Source: Petrolisthes cinctipes
Taxonomy: Eukaryota; Arthropoda; Malacostraca; Decapoda; Porcellanidae
Length of the DNA: 64,000 nucleotides
Reading direction: 5' to 3'
Assembly (NCBI GenBank): GCA_033782935.1
Contig: JAWQEG010000527.1
Coordinates: 37,501-101,500 of the forward strand
The notes below the pieces were generated by a model, which did no database searches, had not been told where the DNA came from, and worked only from the letters and a program-made list of their open reading frames with translations. Positions 22,201 to 34,442 of the stretch are shown in pieces. The position numbers were made by a program, and so were the translations under genes. Numbering within the stretch: the stretch's first letter is position 1; each line of letters starts with the position of its first letter.

Positions 22201-25143
22201 TTTCAGGTGTTTTTTTAGTGTTTTTTTTAGGTCTTTTTTTAAGGTCTTTTTTTTCAGGTGTTATTTCTTTTTCAGGTGGAATTTCTTTTTCAGGTGGAAT
22301 TTCTTTTTCAGGTGGAATTTCTTTTTCAGGTGGAATTTCTTTTTCAGGTGGAATTTCTTTTTCAGGTGGAATTTCTTTTTCAGGTGGAATTTCTTTTTCA
22401 GGTGGAAATTCTTTTTCAGGAGGAAATTCTTTTTCAGGTGGAATTTCTTTTTCAGGTGGAATTTCTTTTTCAGGTGTTATTTCTTTTTCAGGTGGAATTT
22501 CTTTTTCAGGTGGAATTTCTTTTTCAGGTGGAATTTCTTTTTCAGGTGGAATTTCTTTTATTATCATTATTATTATTATTACTATTATATTATTTTATTT
22601 ACATATTTATTTATTATTTGGTTGACGACCACAGTCATTCACGGGGAGGGGCCAATGCACTGTGATGGTGAAATACAGTCAATGCAATTTCACCTCACAG
22701 TTCCCTATGGATGGAGGTCGTTTTTTTTTTTTTTTTTTTGCGAAAAAATTTTTTAGGTGTTATTTGTTTTTATTCATGTAATTTTTTGTCCAGGTGTAAT
22801 TTTTTTTCAGGTTTATTTTTTTGTCAGGTTCAATTTTCTTTCAGGTGTAGTTTTTTTCAGGTGTTATTTTATTCCAGCTGTTGTTTTTTCAGGTGTTATT
22901 TCTTTTCAGGTGTTATTTTTCAGATGTTATTTTTTTCAGGTATTTCTTTTCAGGTGTTAGTTTTTCAGGTATTTTTTTTTTTGGTGCTATTTTTTTCAGG
23001 TGTTTTTTTTTAGGTCTTTTTTTAAGGTCTTTTTTTCAGGTGTTATTTCTTTTTCAGGTGGAATTTCTTTTTCAGGTGGAATTTCTTTTTCAGGTGGAAT
23101 TTCTTTTTCAGGTGGAATTTCTTTTTCAGGTGGAATTTCTTTTTCAGGTGGAATTTCTTTTTCAGGTGGAATTTCTTTTTCAGGTGGAAATTCTTTTTCA
23201 GGTGGAAATTCTTTTTCAGGTGGAATTTCTTTTTCAGGTGGAATTTCTTTTTCAGGTGGAATTTCTTTTTCAGGTGGAATTTCTTTTTCAGGTGGAATTT
23301 CTTTTTCAGGTGGAATTTCTTTTTCAGGTGGAAATTCTTTTTCAGGTGGAAATTCTTTTTCAGGTGGAATTTCTTTTTCAGATGGAATTTCTTTTTCAGG
23401 TGGAATTTCTTTTTCAGGTGGAATTTCTTTTATTATCATTATTATTATTATTATTACTATTATATTATTTTATTTACATATTTATTGATTTATTTGGTTG
23501 ATGACCACAGTCATTGGCGGGGAGGGGCCAATGCACTGTGATGGTGAAATACAGTCAATGCAATTTCACCACACAGTTCCCTGTGGATGGAGGTCGTTTT
23601 TCTTTTCTTTTTTTCTTTTTTTTGCGAAAAAATTTTTTAGGTGTTATTTTTTTTTATTCATGTAATTTTTTGTCCAGTTGTAATTTTCTTTCAGGTTTAT
23701 TTTTTTGTCAGGTTCAATTTTCTTTCAGGTGTAGTTTTTTTCAGGTGTTATTTTATTCCAGCTGTTGTTTTTTTCAGGTGTTATTTCTTTTCAGGTGTTG
23801 TTTTTCAGATGTTATTTTTTTCAGGTATTTCTTTTCAGGTGTTAGTTTTTCAGGTATTTTTTTTGGGTGCTATTTTTTTCAGGTGTTTTTATTAGTGTTT
23901 TTTTAGGTCTTTTTTTTAGGTCTTTTTTTTCAGGTGGAATTTCTTTTTCAGGTGGAATTTCTTTTTCAGGTGGAATTTCTTTTTCAGGTGGAATTTCTTT
24001 TTCAGGTGGAATTTCTTTTTCAGGTGGAATTTCTTTTTCAGGTGGAATTTCTTTTTCAGGTGGAATTTCTTTTTCAGGTGGAAATTCTTTTTCAGGTGGA
24101 ATTTCTTTTTCAGGTGTAATTTCTTTTTCAGGTGGAATTTCTTTTTCAGGTGGAATTTCTTTTATTATCATTATTATTATTATTACTATTATATTATTTT
24201 ATTTACATATTTATTTATTATTTGGTTGACGACCACAGTCATTCACGGGGAGGGGCCAATGCACTGTGATGGTGAAATACAGTCAATGCAATTTCACCAC
24301 ACAGTTCCTTGTGGAAGGATGTCCCTTTTTTTTTTTTTTTTTGCAAAAAAAATTTTTTAGGTGTTATTTGTTTTTATTCATGTAATTATTTGTCCAGGTG
24401 TAATTTTCTTTCAGGTTTATTTTTTTGTCAGGTTCAATTTTCTTTCAGGTGTAGTTTTTTTCAGGTGTTATTTTATTCCAGCTGTTGTTTTTTTCAGGTG
24501 TTATTTCTTTTCAGGTGTTATTTTTCAGATGTTATTTTTTTCAGGTATTTCTTTTCAGGTGTTAGTTTTTCAGGTATTTTTTTTTGGGTGCTATTTTTTT
24601 CAAGTGTTTTTTTTAGTGTTTTTTTTAGGTCTTTTTTTTAGGTCTTTTTTTTCAGGTGTTATTTCTTTTTCAGGTGTTATTTCTTTTTCAGGTGGAAATT
24701 CTTTTTCAGGTGTTATTTCTTTTTCAGGTGTTATTTCTTTTTCAAGTGGAATTTCTTTTTCAGGTGGAATTTCCTTTTCAGGTGGAATTTCTTTTTCAGG
24801 TGGAATTTCTTTTTCAGGTGGAATTTCTTTTTCAGGTGGAATTTCTTTTTCAGGTGGAATTTCTTTTTCAGGTGGAATTTCTTTTTCAGGTGGAATTTCT
24901 TTTTCAGGTGGAATTTCTTTTTCAGGTGGAATTTCTTTTTCAGGTGGAATTTCTTTTTCAGGTGGAAGTTCTTTTTCAGGTGGAAGTTCTTTTTCAGGTG
25001 GAAGTTCTTTTTCAGGTGGAAGTTCTTTTTCAGGTGGAAGTTCTTTTTCAGCCGGAAGTTCTTTATCAGGTGGAATTTCTTTTATTATCATTATTATTAT
25101 TATTACTATTATATTATTTTATTTACATATTTATTTATTATTT
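19296..25143. repeat. Higher-order block A2, units 12-18
   Basis: The seven units (1007, 813, 704, 800, 876, 728 and 920 bp) repeat the diagnostic marks of units 5-11 in the same order. The differences are mostly gains or losses of whole 18-bp repeats (for example about 5 instead of 10 GGAAGTTC copies in the last unit) and a few point changes. This is a direct tandem duplication of about 5.8 kb. Confidence 0.9.
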
Positions 25144-26036
25144 GGTTGACGACCACAGTCATTGGCGGGGAGGGGCCAATGCACTGTGATGGTGAAATAC
25201 AGTCAATGCAATTTCACCACACAGTTCCCTGTGGATGGAGGTCGTTTTTCTTTTCTTTTTTTTAGGCGAAATTTTTTTTTAGGTGTTATTTTTTTTTATT
25301 CATGTAATTTTTTGTCCAGGTGTAATTTTCTTTCAGGTTTATTTTTTTGTCAGGTTCAATTTTCATTCAGGTGTAGTTTTTTTAAGGTGTTATTTTATTC
25401 CAGCTGTTGTTTTTTTCAGGTGTTATTTCTTTTCAGGTGTTATTTTTCAGATGTTACTTTTTTCAGGTATTTCTTTTCGTGTTATTTTATCAGCTATTTT
25501 TTTGGGTGCTATTTTTTCAGGTGTTTTTTTTAGTGTTTTTTTTAGGTCTTTTTTTAGGTCTTTTTTCAGGTGTTATTTCTTTTTCAGGTGTTATTTCTTT
25601 TTCAGGTGTTATTTCTTTTTCAGGTGTTATTTCTTTTCAGGTGGAATTTCTTTTTCAGGTGTTATTTCTTTTTCAGGTGGAATTTCTTTTTCAGGTGGAA
25701 TTTCTTTTTCAGGTGGAATTTCTTTTTCAGGTGGAATTTCTTTTTCAGGTGGAATTTCTTTTTCAGGTGGAATTTCTTTTTCAGGTGGAATTTCTTTTTC
25801 AGGTGGAATTTCTTTTTCAGGTGGAATTTCTTTTTCAGGTGGAATTTCTTTTTCAGGTGGAATTTCTTTTTCAGGTGGAAATTCTTTTTCAGGTGGAATT
25901 TCTTTTTCAGGTGGAATTTCTTTTTCAGGTGGAATTTCTTTTTCAGGTGAAATTTCTTTTTCAGGTGGAATTTCTTTTATCATTATTATTATTATTACTA
26001 TTATATTATTTTATTTACATATTTATTGATTTATTT
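25144..26036. repeat. Array unit 19
   Basis: This unit resembles units 6 and 13 (TTTTCATTCAGG in the degenerate section, CGTGTTATTTTA near 25478), so it may be the start of a third, incomplete copy of block A. It carries one 18-mer with GGTGAAATTTC and a run of four GTGTTATTTC repeats before the GGAATTTC block. Confidence 0.85.
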
Positions 26037-28961
26037 GGTTGACGACCACAGTCATTGTCGGGGAGGGGCCAATGCACTGTGATGGTGAAATACAGTCAAT
26101 GCAATTTCACCACACAGTTCCCTGTGGATGGAGGTCGTTTTTCTTTTCTTTTTTTTTTTTTTTTGCGAAAAAAATTTTTAGGTGTTATTTTTTTTTATTC
26201 ATGTAATTTTTTGTCCAGGTGTAATTTTCTTTCATGTTTATTTTTTTGTCAGGGTCAATTTTCTTTCAGGTGTAGTTTTTTTCAGGTGTTATTTTATTCC
26301 AGCTGTTGTTTTTTTCAGGTGTTATTTCTTTTCAGGTGTTATTTTTCAGATGTTATTTTTTTCAGGTATTCCTTTTCAGGTGTTAGTTTTCAGGTATTTT
26401 TTTTTTGGGTGCTTTTTTTTCAGGTGTTTTTTTTAGTGTTTTTTTAGGTCTTTTTTTTAGGTCTTTTTTTTTCAGGTGTCATTTCTTTTTCAGGTGGAAT
26501 TTCTTTTTCAGGTGGAATTTCTTTTTCAGGTGGAATTTCTTTTTCAGGTGGAATTTCTTTTTCAGGTGGAATTTCTTTTTCAGGTGGAATTTCTTTTTCA
26601 GGTGGAATTTCTTTTTCAGGTGGAATTTCTTTTTCAGGTGGAATTTCTTTTTCAGGTGGAATTTCTTTTTCAGGTGGAATTTCTTTTTCAGGTGGAATTT
26701 CTTTTTCAGGTGGAAATTCTTTTTCAGGTGGAATTTCTTTTTCAGGTGGAATTTCTTTTATTATCATTATTATTATTATTACTATTATATTATTTTATTT
26801 ACATATTCATTTATTATTTGGTTGACGACCACAGTCATTGGCGGGGAGGGGCCAATGCACTGTGATGGTGAAATACAGTCAATGCAATTTCACCACACAG
26901 TTCCCTGTGGATGGAGGTCGTTTTTTTTTTTGTTTTTTTGCGAAATTTTTTTTTAGGTGTTATATGTTTTTATTCATGTAATTTTTTGTCCAGGTGTAAT
27001 TTTCTTTCAGGTTTATTTTTTTGTCAGGTTCAATTTTCTTTCAGGTGTAGTTTTTTTCAGGTGTTATTTTATTCCAGCGGTTGTTTTTTTCAGGTGTTAT
27101 TTCTTTTCAGGTGTTATTTTCAGATGTTATTTTTTTCAGGTATTCCTTTTCAGGTGTTAGTTTTTCAGGTATTTTTTTTTGGGTGCTATTTTTTTCAGGT
27201 GTTTTTTTTAGGTCTTTTTTTAAGGTCTTTTTTTTCAGGTGTTATTTCTTTTTCAGGTGGAATTTCTTTTTCAGGTGGAATTTCTTTTTCAGGTGGAATT
27301 TCTTTTTCAGGTGGAATTTCTTTTTCAGGTGGAATTTCTTTTTCAGGTGGAATTTCTTTTTCAGGTGGAAATTCTTTTTCAGGTGGAATTTCTTTTTCAG
27401 GTGGAATTTCTTTTTCAGGTGGAATTTCTTTTTCAGGTGGAATTTCTTTTATTATCATTATTATTATTATTACTATTATATTATTTTATTTACATATTTA
27501 TTGATCTATTTGGTTGACGACCACAGTCATTGGCGGGGAGGGGCCAATGCACTGTGATGGTGAAATACAGTCAATGCAATTTCACCACACAGTTCCCTGT
27601 GGATGGAGGTCGTTTTTTTTGTTTTTTTGTTTTTTGCGAAAAAAAATTTTAGGTGTTATTTTCTTTTATTCATGTAATTTTTTGTCCAGGTGTAATTTTC
27701 TTTCAGGTTTATTTTTTTGTCAGGTTCAATTTTCTTTCAGGTGTAGTTTTTTTCAGGTGTTATTTTATTTCAGCTGTTGTTTTTTTCAGGTGTTATTTCT
27801 TTTCAGGTGTTATTTTTCAGATGTTATTTTTTTCAGGTATTTCTTTTCAGGTGTTAGTTTTTCAGGGTTTTTTTTTTGGGTGCTATTTTTTTCAGGTGTT
27901 TTTTTGTTTTGTTGTTTTTAGGTCTTTTTTTAGGTCTTTTTTTTCAGGTGTTATTTCTTTTTCAGGTGGAATTTCTTTTTCAGGTGTTATTTCTTTTTCA
28001 GGTGTTTTTTCTTTTTCAGGTGGAATTTCTTTTTCAGGTGTTATTTCTTTTTCATGTGGAATTTCTTTTTCAGGTGGAATTTCTTTTTCAGGTGGAAATT
28101 CTTTTTCAGGTGGAAATTCTTTTTCAGGTGGAATTTCTTTTTCAGGTGGAATTTCTTTTTCAGGTGGAATTTCTTTTTCAGGTGGAATTTCTTATATTAT
28201 CATTATTATTATTATTATTACTAATATGTTATTTTATTTACATATTTATTGATATATTTGGTTGACGACCACAGTCATTGGCGGGGAGGGGCCAATGCAC
28301 TGTGATGGTGAAATACAGTCAATGCAATTTCACCACACAGTTCCCTGTGGATGGAGGTCGTTTTTTTTTTTTTTTTTTGAAAAAAAATTTTTTAGGTGTT
28401 ATTTTTTTTTATTCATGTAATTTTTTGTCCAGGTGTAATTTTCTTTCAGATTTATTTTTTTGTCAGGTTCAATTTTCTTTTAGGTGTAGTTTTTTTCAGG
28501 TGTTATTTTATTCCAGCTGTTTTTTTTTTCAGGTGTTATTTCTTTTTATGTGTTATTTTTCAGATGTTATTTTTTTCAGGTATTTCTTTTCAGGTGTTAG
28601 TTTTTCAGGTATTTTTTTTTGGGTGCTATTTTTTTCAGGTGTTTTTTTTAGTGTTTTTTTTAGGTCTTTTTTTAGGTCTTTTTTGTCAGGTGTTATTTCT
28701 TTTTCAGGTGGAATTTCTTTTTCAGGTGAAATTTCTTTTTCAGGTGGAATTTCTTTTTCAGGTGGAATTTCTTTTTCATGTGGAATTTCTTTTTCAGGTG
28801 GAATTTCTTTTTCAGGTGGAAATTCTTTTTCAGGTGGAATTTCTTTTTCAGGTGTAATTTCTTTTTCAGGTGGAATTTCTTTTTCAGTTGGAATTTCTTT
28901 TATTATCATTATTATTATTATTACTATTATATTATTTTATTTACATATTTATTTATTATTT
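26037..28961. repeat. Higher-order block B1, units 20-23
   Basis: The four units are 783, 692, 748 and 702 bp. Marks shared with B2 are GTGTCATTTC at the opening of the 18-mer block (unit 20), GTTATATGTTTTTATTC (unit 21), a TTGTTTTGTT interruption of the degenerate section and an AATATGTTATTTT linker (unit 22), and TTTTAGGTGTAG with TTTATGTGTTATT (unit 23). Confidence 0.85.
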
Positions 28962-29989
28962 GGTTGACGACCACAGTCATTCACGGGGAGGGGCCAATGC
29001 ACTGTGATGGTGAAATACAGTCAATGCAATTTCACCACACAGTTCCTTGTGGATGGAGGTCGCTTTTTTTTTTTTTTTTTTTGCAAAAAAAAATTTTTAG
29101 GTGTTATTTGTTTTTATTCATGTAATTATTTGTCCAGGTGTAATTTTCTTTCAGGTTTATTTTTTTGTCAGGTTCAATTTTCTTTCAGGTGTGGTTTTTT
29201 TCAGGTGTTATTTTATTCCAGCTGTTGTTTTTTTCAGGTGTTATTTCTTTTCAGGTGTTATTTTTCAGATGTTATTTTTTTCAGGTATTTCTTTTCAGGT
29301 GTTAGTTTTTCAGGTATTTTTTTTTGGGTGCTATTTTTTTCAGGTGTTTTTTTTAGTGTTTTTTTTAGGTCTTTTTTTTAGGTCTTTTTTTTCAGGTGTT
29401 ATTTCTTTTTCAGGTGTTATTTCTTTTTCAGGTGGAAATTCTTTTTCGGGTGTTATTTCTTTTTCAGGTGTTATTTCTTTTTCAGGTGGAATTTCTTTTT
29501 CAGGTGGAATTTCCTTTTCAGGTGGAATTTCTTTTTCAGGTGGAATTTCTTTTTCAGGTGGAATTTCTTTTTCAGGTGGAATTTCTTTTTCAGGTGGAAT
29601 TTCTTTTTCAGGTGGAATTTCTTTTTCAGGTGGAATTTCTTTTTCAGGTGGAATTTCTTTTTCAGGTGGAATTTCTTTTTCAGGTGGAATTTCTTTTTCA
29701 GGTGGAATTTCTTTTTCAGGTGGAATTTCTTTTTCAGGTGGAAATTCTTTTTCTGGTGGAAATTCTTTTTCTGGTGGAAATTCTTTTTCTGGTGTTATTT
29801 CTTTTTCAGGTGGAAAATCTTTTTCAGGTGGAAAATCTTTTTCAGGTGGAATTTCTTTTTCAGGTGGAATTTCTTTTTCAGGTGGAATTTCTTTTTCAGG
29901 TGGAATTTCTTTTTCAGGTGGAATTTCTTTTATCATTATTATTATTATTACTATTATATTATTTTATTTACATATTTATTGATTTATTT
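28962..29989. repeat. Array unit 24
   Basis: This unit is related to units 11 and 18 (CATTCACGG head, TTCCTTGTGG, TGTAATTATTTGTCC). It is long (1028 bp) and holds private 18-mer variants: TTTTTCTGGTGGAAATTC about three times near 29750-29790 and GGTGGAAAATC twice near 29810-29840. This shows local birth and spread of new variants. Confidence 0.88.
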
Positions 29990-32900
29990 GGTTGACGACC
30001 ACAGTCATTGGCGGGGAGGGGCCAATGCACTGTGATGGTGAAATACAGTCAATGCAATTTCACCACACAGTTCACTGTGGATGGAGGTCGTTTTTCTTTT
30101 CTTTTTTTTTTTTGCGAACAAAATTTTTAGGTGTTATTTTTTTTTATTCATGTAATTTTTTGTCCAGGTGTAATTTTCTTTCAGGTTTATTTTTTGTCAG
30201 GTTCAATTTTCTTTCAGGTGTAGTTTTTTTCAGGTGTTATTTTATTCCAGCTGTTGTTTTTTTCAGGTGTTATTTCTTTTCAGGTGTTATTTTTCAGATG
30301 TTATTTTTTTCAGGTATTCCTTTTCAGGTGTTAGTTTTTCAGGTATTTTTTTTTTTGGGTGCTATTTTTTCAGGTGTTTTTTTTAGTGTTTTTTTAGGTC
30401 TTTTGTTTAGGTCTTTTTTTTCAGGTGTCATTTCTTTTTCAGGTGGAATTTCTTTTTCAGGTGGAATTTCTTTTTCAGGTGGAATTTCTTTTTCAGGTGG
30501 AATTTCTTTTTCAGGTGGAATTTCTTTTTCAGGTGGAATTTCTTTTTCAGGTGGAATTTCTTTTTAAGGTGGAATTTCTTTTTCAGGTGGAATTTCTTTT
30601 TCAGGTGGAATTTCTTTTTCAGGTGGAATTTCTTTTTCAGGTGGAATTTCTTTTTCAGGTCGAAATTCTTTTTCAGGTGGAATTTCTTTTTCAGGTGGAA
30701 TTTCTTTTATTATCATTATTATTATTATTACTATTATATTATTTTATTTACATATTTATTTATTATTTGGTTGACGACCACAGTCATTGGCGGGGAGGGG
30801 CCAATGCACTGTGATGGTGAAATACAGTCAATGCAATTTCACCACACAGTTCCCTGTGGATGGAGGTCGTTTTTTTTTTTTTTTTTTTTGCGAAAATTTT
30901 TTTTAGGTGTTATATGTTTTTATTCATGTAATTTTTTGTCCAGGTGTAATTTTCTTTCAGGTTTATTTTTTTTCAGGTTCAATTTTCTTTCAGGTGTAGT
31001 TTTTTTCAGGTGTTATTTTATTCCAGCTGTTGTTTTTTTCAGGTGTTATTTCTTTTCAGGTGTTATTTTCAGATGTTATTTTTTTCAGATATTCCTTTTC
31101 AGGTGTTAGTTTTTCAGGTATTTTTTTTTGGGTGCTATTTTTTTCAGGTGTTTTTTTTAGGTCTTTTTTTAAGGTCTTTTTTTTCAGGTGTTATTTCTTT
31201 TTCAGGTGGAATTTCTTTTTCAGGTGGAATTTCTTTTTCAGGTGGAATTTCTTTTTCAGGTGGAATTTCTTTTTCAGGTGGAATTTCTTTTTCAGGTGAA
31301 AATTCTTTTTCAGGTGGAATTTCTTTTTCAGGTGGAATTTCTTTTTCAGGTGGAATTTCTTTTTCAGGTGGAATTTCTTTTTCAGGTGGAATTTCTTTTT
31401 CAGGTGGAATTTCTTTTATTATCATTATTATTATTATTACTATTATATTATTTTATTTACATATTTATTGATTTATTTGGTTGACGACCACAGTCATTGG
31501 CGGGGAGGGGCCAATGCACTGTGATGGTGAAATACAGTCAATACAATTTCACCACACAGTTCCCTGTGGATGGAGGTCGTTTTTTTTGTTTTTTTGTTTT
31601 AGCGAAAAAAAAATTTAGGTGTTATTTTCTTTTATTCATGTAATTTTTTGTCCAGGTGTAATTTTCTTTCAGGTTTATTTTTTTGTCAGGTTCAATTTTC
31701 TTTCAGGTGTAGTTTTTTTCAGGTGTTATTTTATTTCAGCTGTTGTTTTTTTCAGGTGTTATTTCTTTTCAGGTGTTATTTTTCAGATGTTATTTTTTCA
31801 GGTATTTCTTTTCAGGTGTTAGTTTTTCAGGGTTTTTTTTTTTGGGTGCTATTTTTTTCAGGTGTTTTTTTGTTTTGTTTTTTTCAGGTCTTTTTTTAGG
31901 TCTTTTTTTTCAGGTGTTATTTCTTTTTCAGGTGGAATTTCTTTTTCAGGTGTTATTTCTTTTTCAGGTGTTTTTTCTTTTTCAGGTGTTATTTCTTTTT
32001 CAGGTGGAATTTCTTTTTCAGGTGTTATTTCTTTTTCATGTGGAATTTCTTTTTCAGGTGGAATTTCTTTTTCAGGTGGAAATTCTTTTTCAGGTGGAAA
32101 TTCTTTTTCAGGTGTAATTTCTTTTTCAGGTGGAATTTCTTTTTCAGGTGGAATTTCTTTTTCAGGTGGAATTTCTTTTATTATCATTATTATTATTATT
32201 ATTACTAATATGTTATTTTAATTACATATTTATTGATATATTTGGTTGACGACCACAGTCATTGGCGGGGAGGGGCCAATGCACTGTGATGGTGAAATAC
32301 AGTCAATGCAATTTCACCACACAGTTCCCTGTGGATGGAGGTCGTTTTTTTTTTTTTTTTTTGCGAAAAAAGTTTTTAGGTGTTATTTTTTTTTTATTCA
32401 TGTAATTTTTTGTCCAGGTGTAATTTTCTTTCAGGTTTATTTTTTTGTCAGGTTCAATTTTCTTTTAGGTGTAGTTTTTTTCAGGTGTTATTTTATTCCA
32501 GCTGTTGTTTTTTTCAGGTTTTATTTCTTTTTATGTGTTATTTTTCAGATGTTATTTTTTTCAGGTATTTCTTTTCAGGTGTTAGTTTTTCAGGTATTTT
32601 TTTGTGGGTGCTATTTTTTTCAGGTGTTTTTTTAGTGTTTATTTTAGTTTTTTTTTTTAAGGTCTTTTTTTTCAGGTGTTATTTCTTTTTCAGGTGGAAT
32701 TTCTTTTTCAGGTGGAATTTCTTTTTCAGGTGGAATTTCTTTTTCAGGTGGAATTTCTTTTTCAGGTGGAATTTCTTTTTCAGGTGGAATTTCTTTTTCA
32801 GGTGGAATTTCTTTTTCAGGTGGAAATTCTTTTTCAGGTGGAAATTCTTTTTCAGGTGGAAATTCTTTTTCAGGTGGAATTTCTTTTTCAGGTGGAATTT

Positions 32901-33019
32901 CTTTTTCAGGTGGAATTTCTTTTTCAGGTGGAATTTCTTTTTCAGGTGGAATTTCTTTTATTATCATTATTATTATTATTACTATTATATTATTTTATTT
33001 ACATATTTATTTATTATTT
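29990..33019. repeat. Higher-order block B2, units 25-28
   Basis: The four units (779, 710, 765 and 776 bp) match units 20-23 in order through the marks named for B1. The offset between the two blocks is 3953 bp. Confidence 0.85.
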
Positions 33020-34442
33020 GGTTGACGACCACAGTCATTGGCGGGGAGGGGCCAATGCACTGTGATGGTGAAATACAGTCAATGCAATTTCATAACACAG
33101 TTCCCTGTGGATGGGGGTCGTTTTTTTTTTTTTTTTTAGGCGACATATTTTTTAGGCGACATATTTTTTAGGTGTTATTTTTTTTTATTCATGTAATTTT
33201 TTGTCCAGGTGTAATTTTCTTTCAGGTTTATTTTTTTGTCAGGTGCAATTTTTTTTCAGGTGTAGTTTTTTTCAGGTGTTATTTTATTCCATCTGTTGTT
33301 GTTTTCAGGTGTTATTTCTTTTCAGGTGTTATTTTTCAGATGTTATTTTTTTCAGGTATTTCTTTTCAGGTGTTTATTATTCAGGTATTTTTTTGGATGC
33401 TATTTTTTCAGGTGTTTTTTTTAGTGTTTTTTTAGGTCTTTTTTTCAGGTGTTATTTCTTTTTCATGTGAAATTTCTTATTCAGGTGGAATTTCTTTTTC
33501 AGGTGGAATTTCTTTTTCAGGTGGAAATTCTTTTTCAGGTGGAAATTCTTTTTCAGATGGAATTTCTTTTTCAGGTGGAATTTCTTTTTCAGGTGGAATT
33601 TCTTTTTCAGGTGGAATTTCTTTTTCAGGTGGAATTTCTTTTTCAGGTGGAATTTCTTTTTCAGGTGGAATTTCTTTTTCAGGTGGAATTTCTTTTTCAG
33701 GTGGAATTTCTTTTATCATTATTATTATTATTACTATTATATTATTTTATTTACATGTTTATTTATTTATTTGGTTGACGACCACAGTCATTGGCGGGGA
33801 GGGGCCAATGCACTGTGATGGTGAAATACAGTCAATGCAATTTCACCACACAGTTCCCTGTCGATGGAGGTCGTTTTTTTTTTTTTTTTTTTAGGCGAAA
33901 TTTTTTTTTAGGTGTTATTTTTTTTTATTCATGTAATTTTTTGTCCAGGTGTAATTTTCTTTCTGGTTTATTTTATTGTCAGGTTCAATTTTCTTTCAGG
34001 TGTAGTTTTTTTCAGGTGTTATTTTATTCCAGCTGTTGTTTTTTTGCAGGTGTTATTTCTTTTCAGGTGATATTTTTCAGATGTTATTTTTTTCAGGTAT
34101 TTCTTTTCAGGTGTTATTTTTTCAGGTATTTTTTTGGGTGCAATTTTTTTCAGGTGTTTTTTTTTAGTGTTTTTTTAGGTCTTTTTTTTAGGTCTTTTTT
34201 TTCAAGTGATATTTCTTTTTCAGGTGGAATTTCTTTTTCAGGTGGAATTTCTTTTTCAGGTGGAATTTCTTTTTCAGGTGGAATTTCTTTTTCAGGTGAA
34301 ATTTCTTTTTCAGGTGAAATTTCTTTTTCAGGTGGAATTTCTTTTTCAGGTGGAATTTCTTTATCAGGTGGAATTTCTTTTATTATCATTATTATTATTA
34401 TTACTATTATATTATTATATTTACATATTTATTTATTTATTT
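33020..34442. repeat. Array units 29-30
   Basis: Unit 29 has the head variant CATAACACAG with GGATGGGGGTCG and a doubled GGCGACATATTTTTTA after the T-run; unit 35 (37832) carries the same marks. Unit 30 carries CCTGTCGATGG, shared with the units at 35869 and 42708. Confidence 0.85.
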
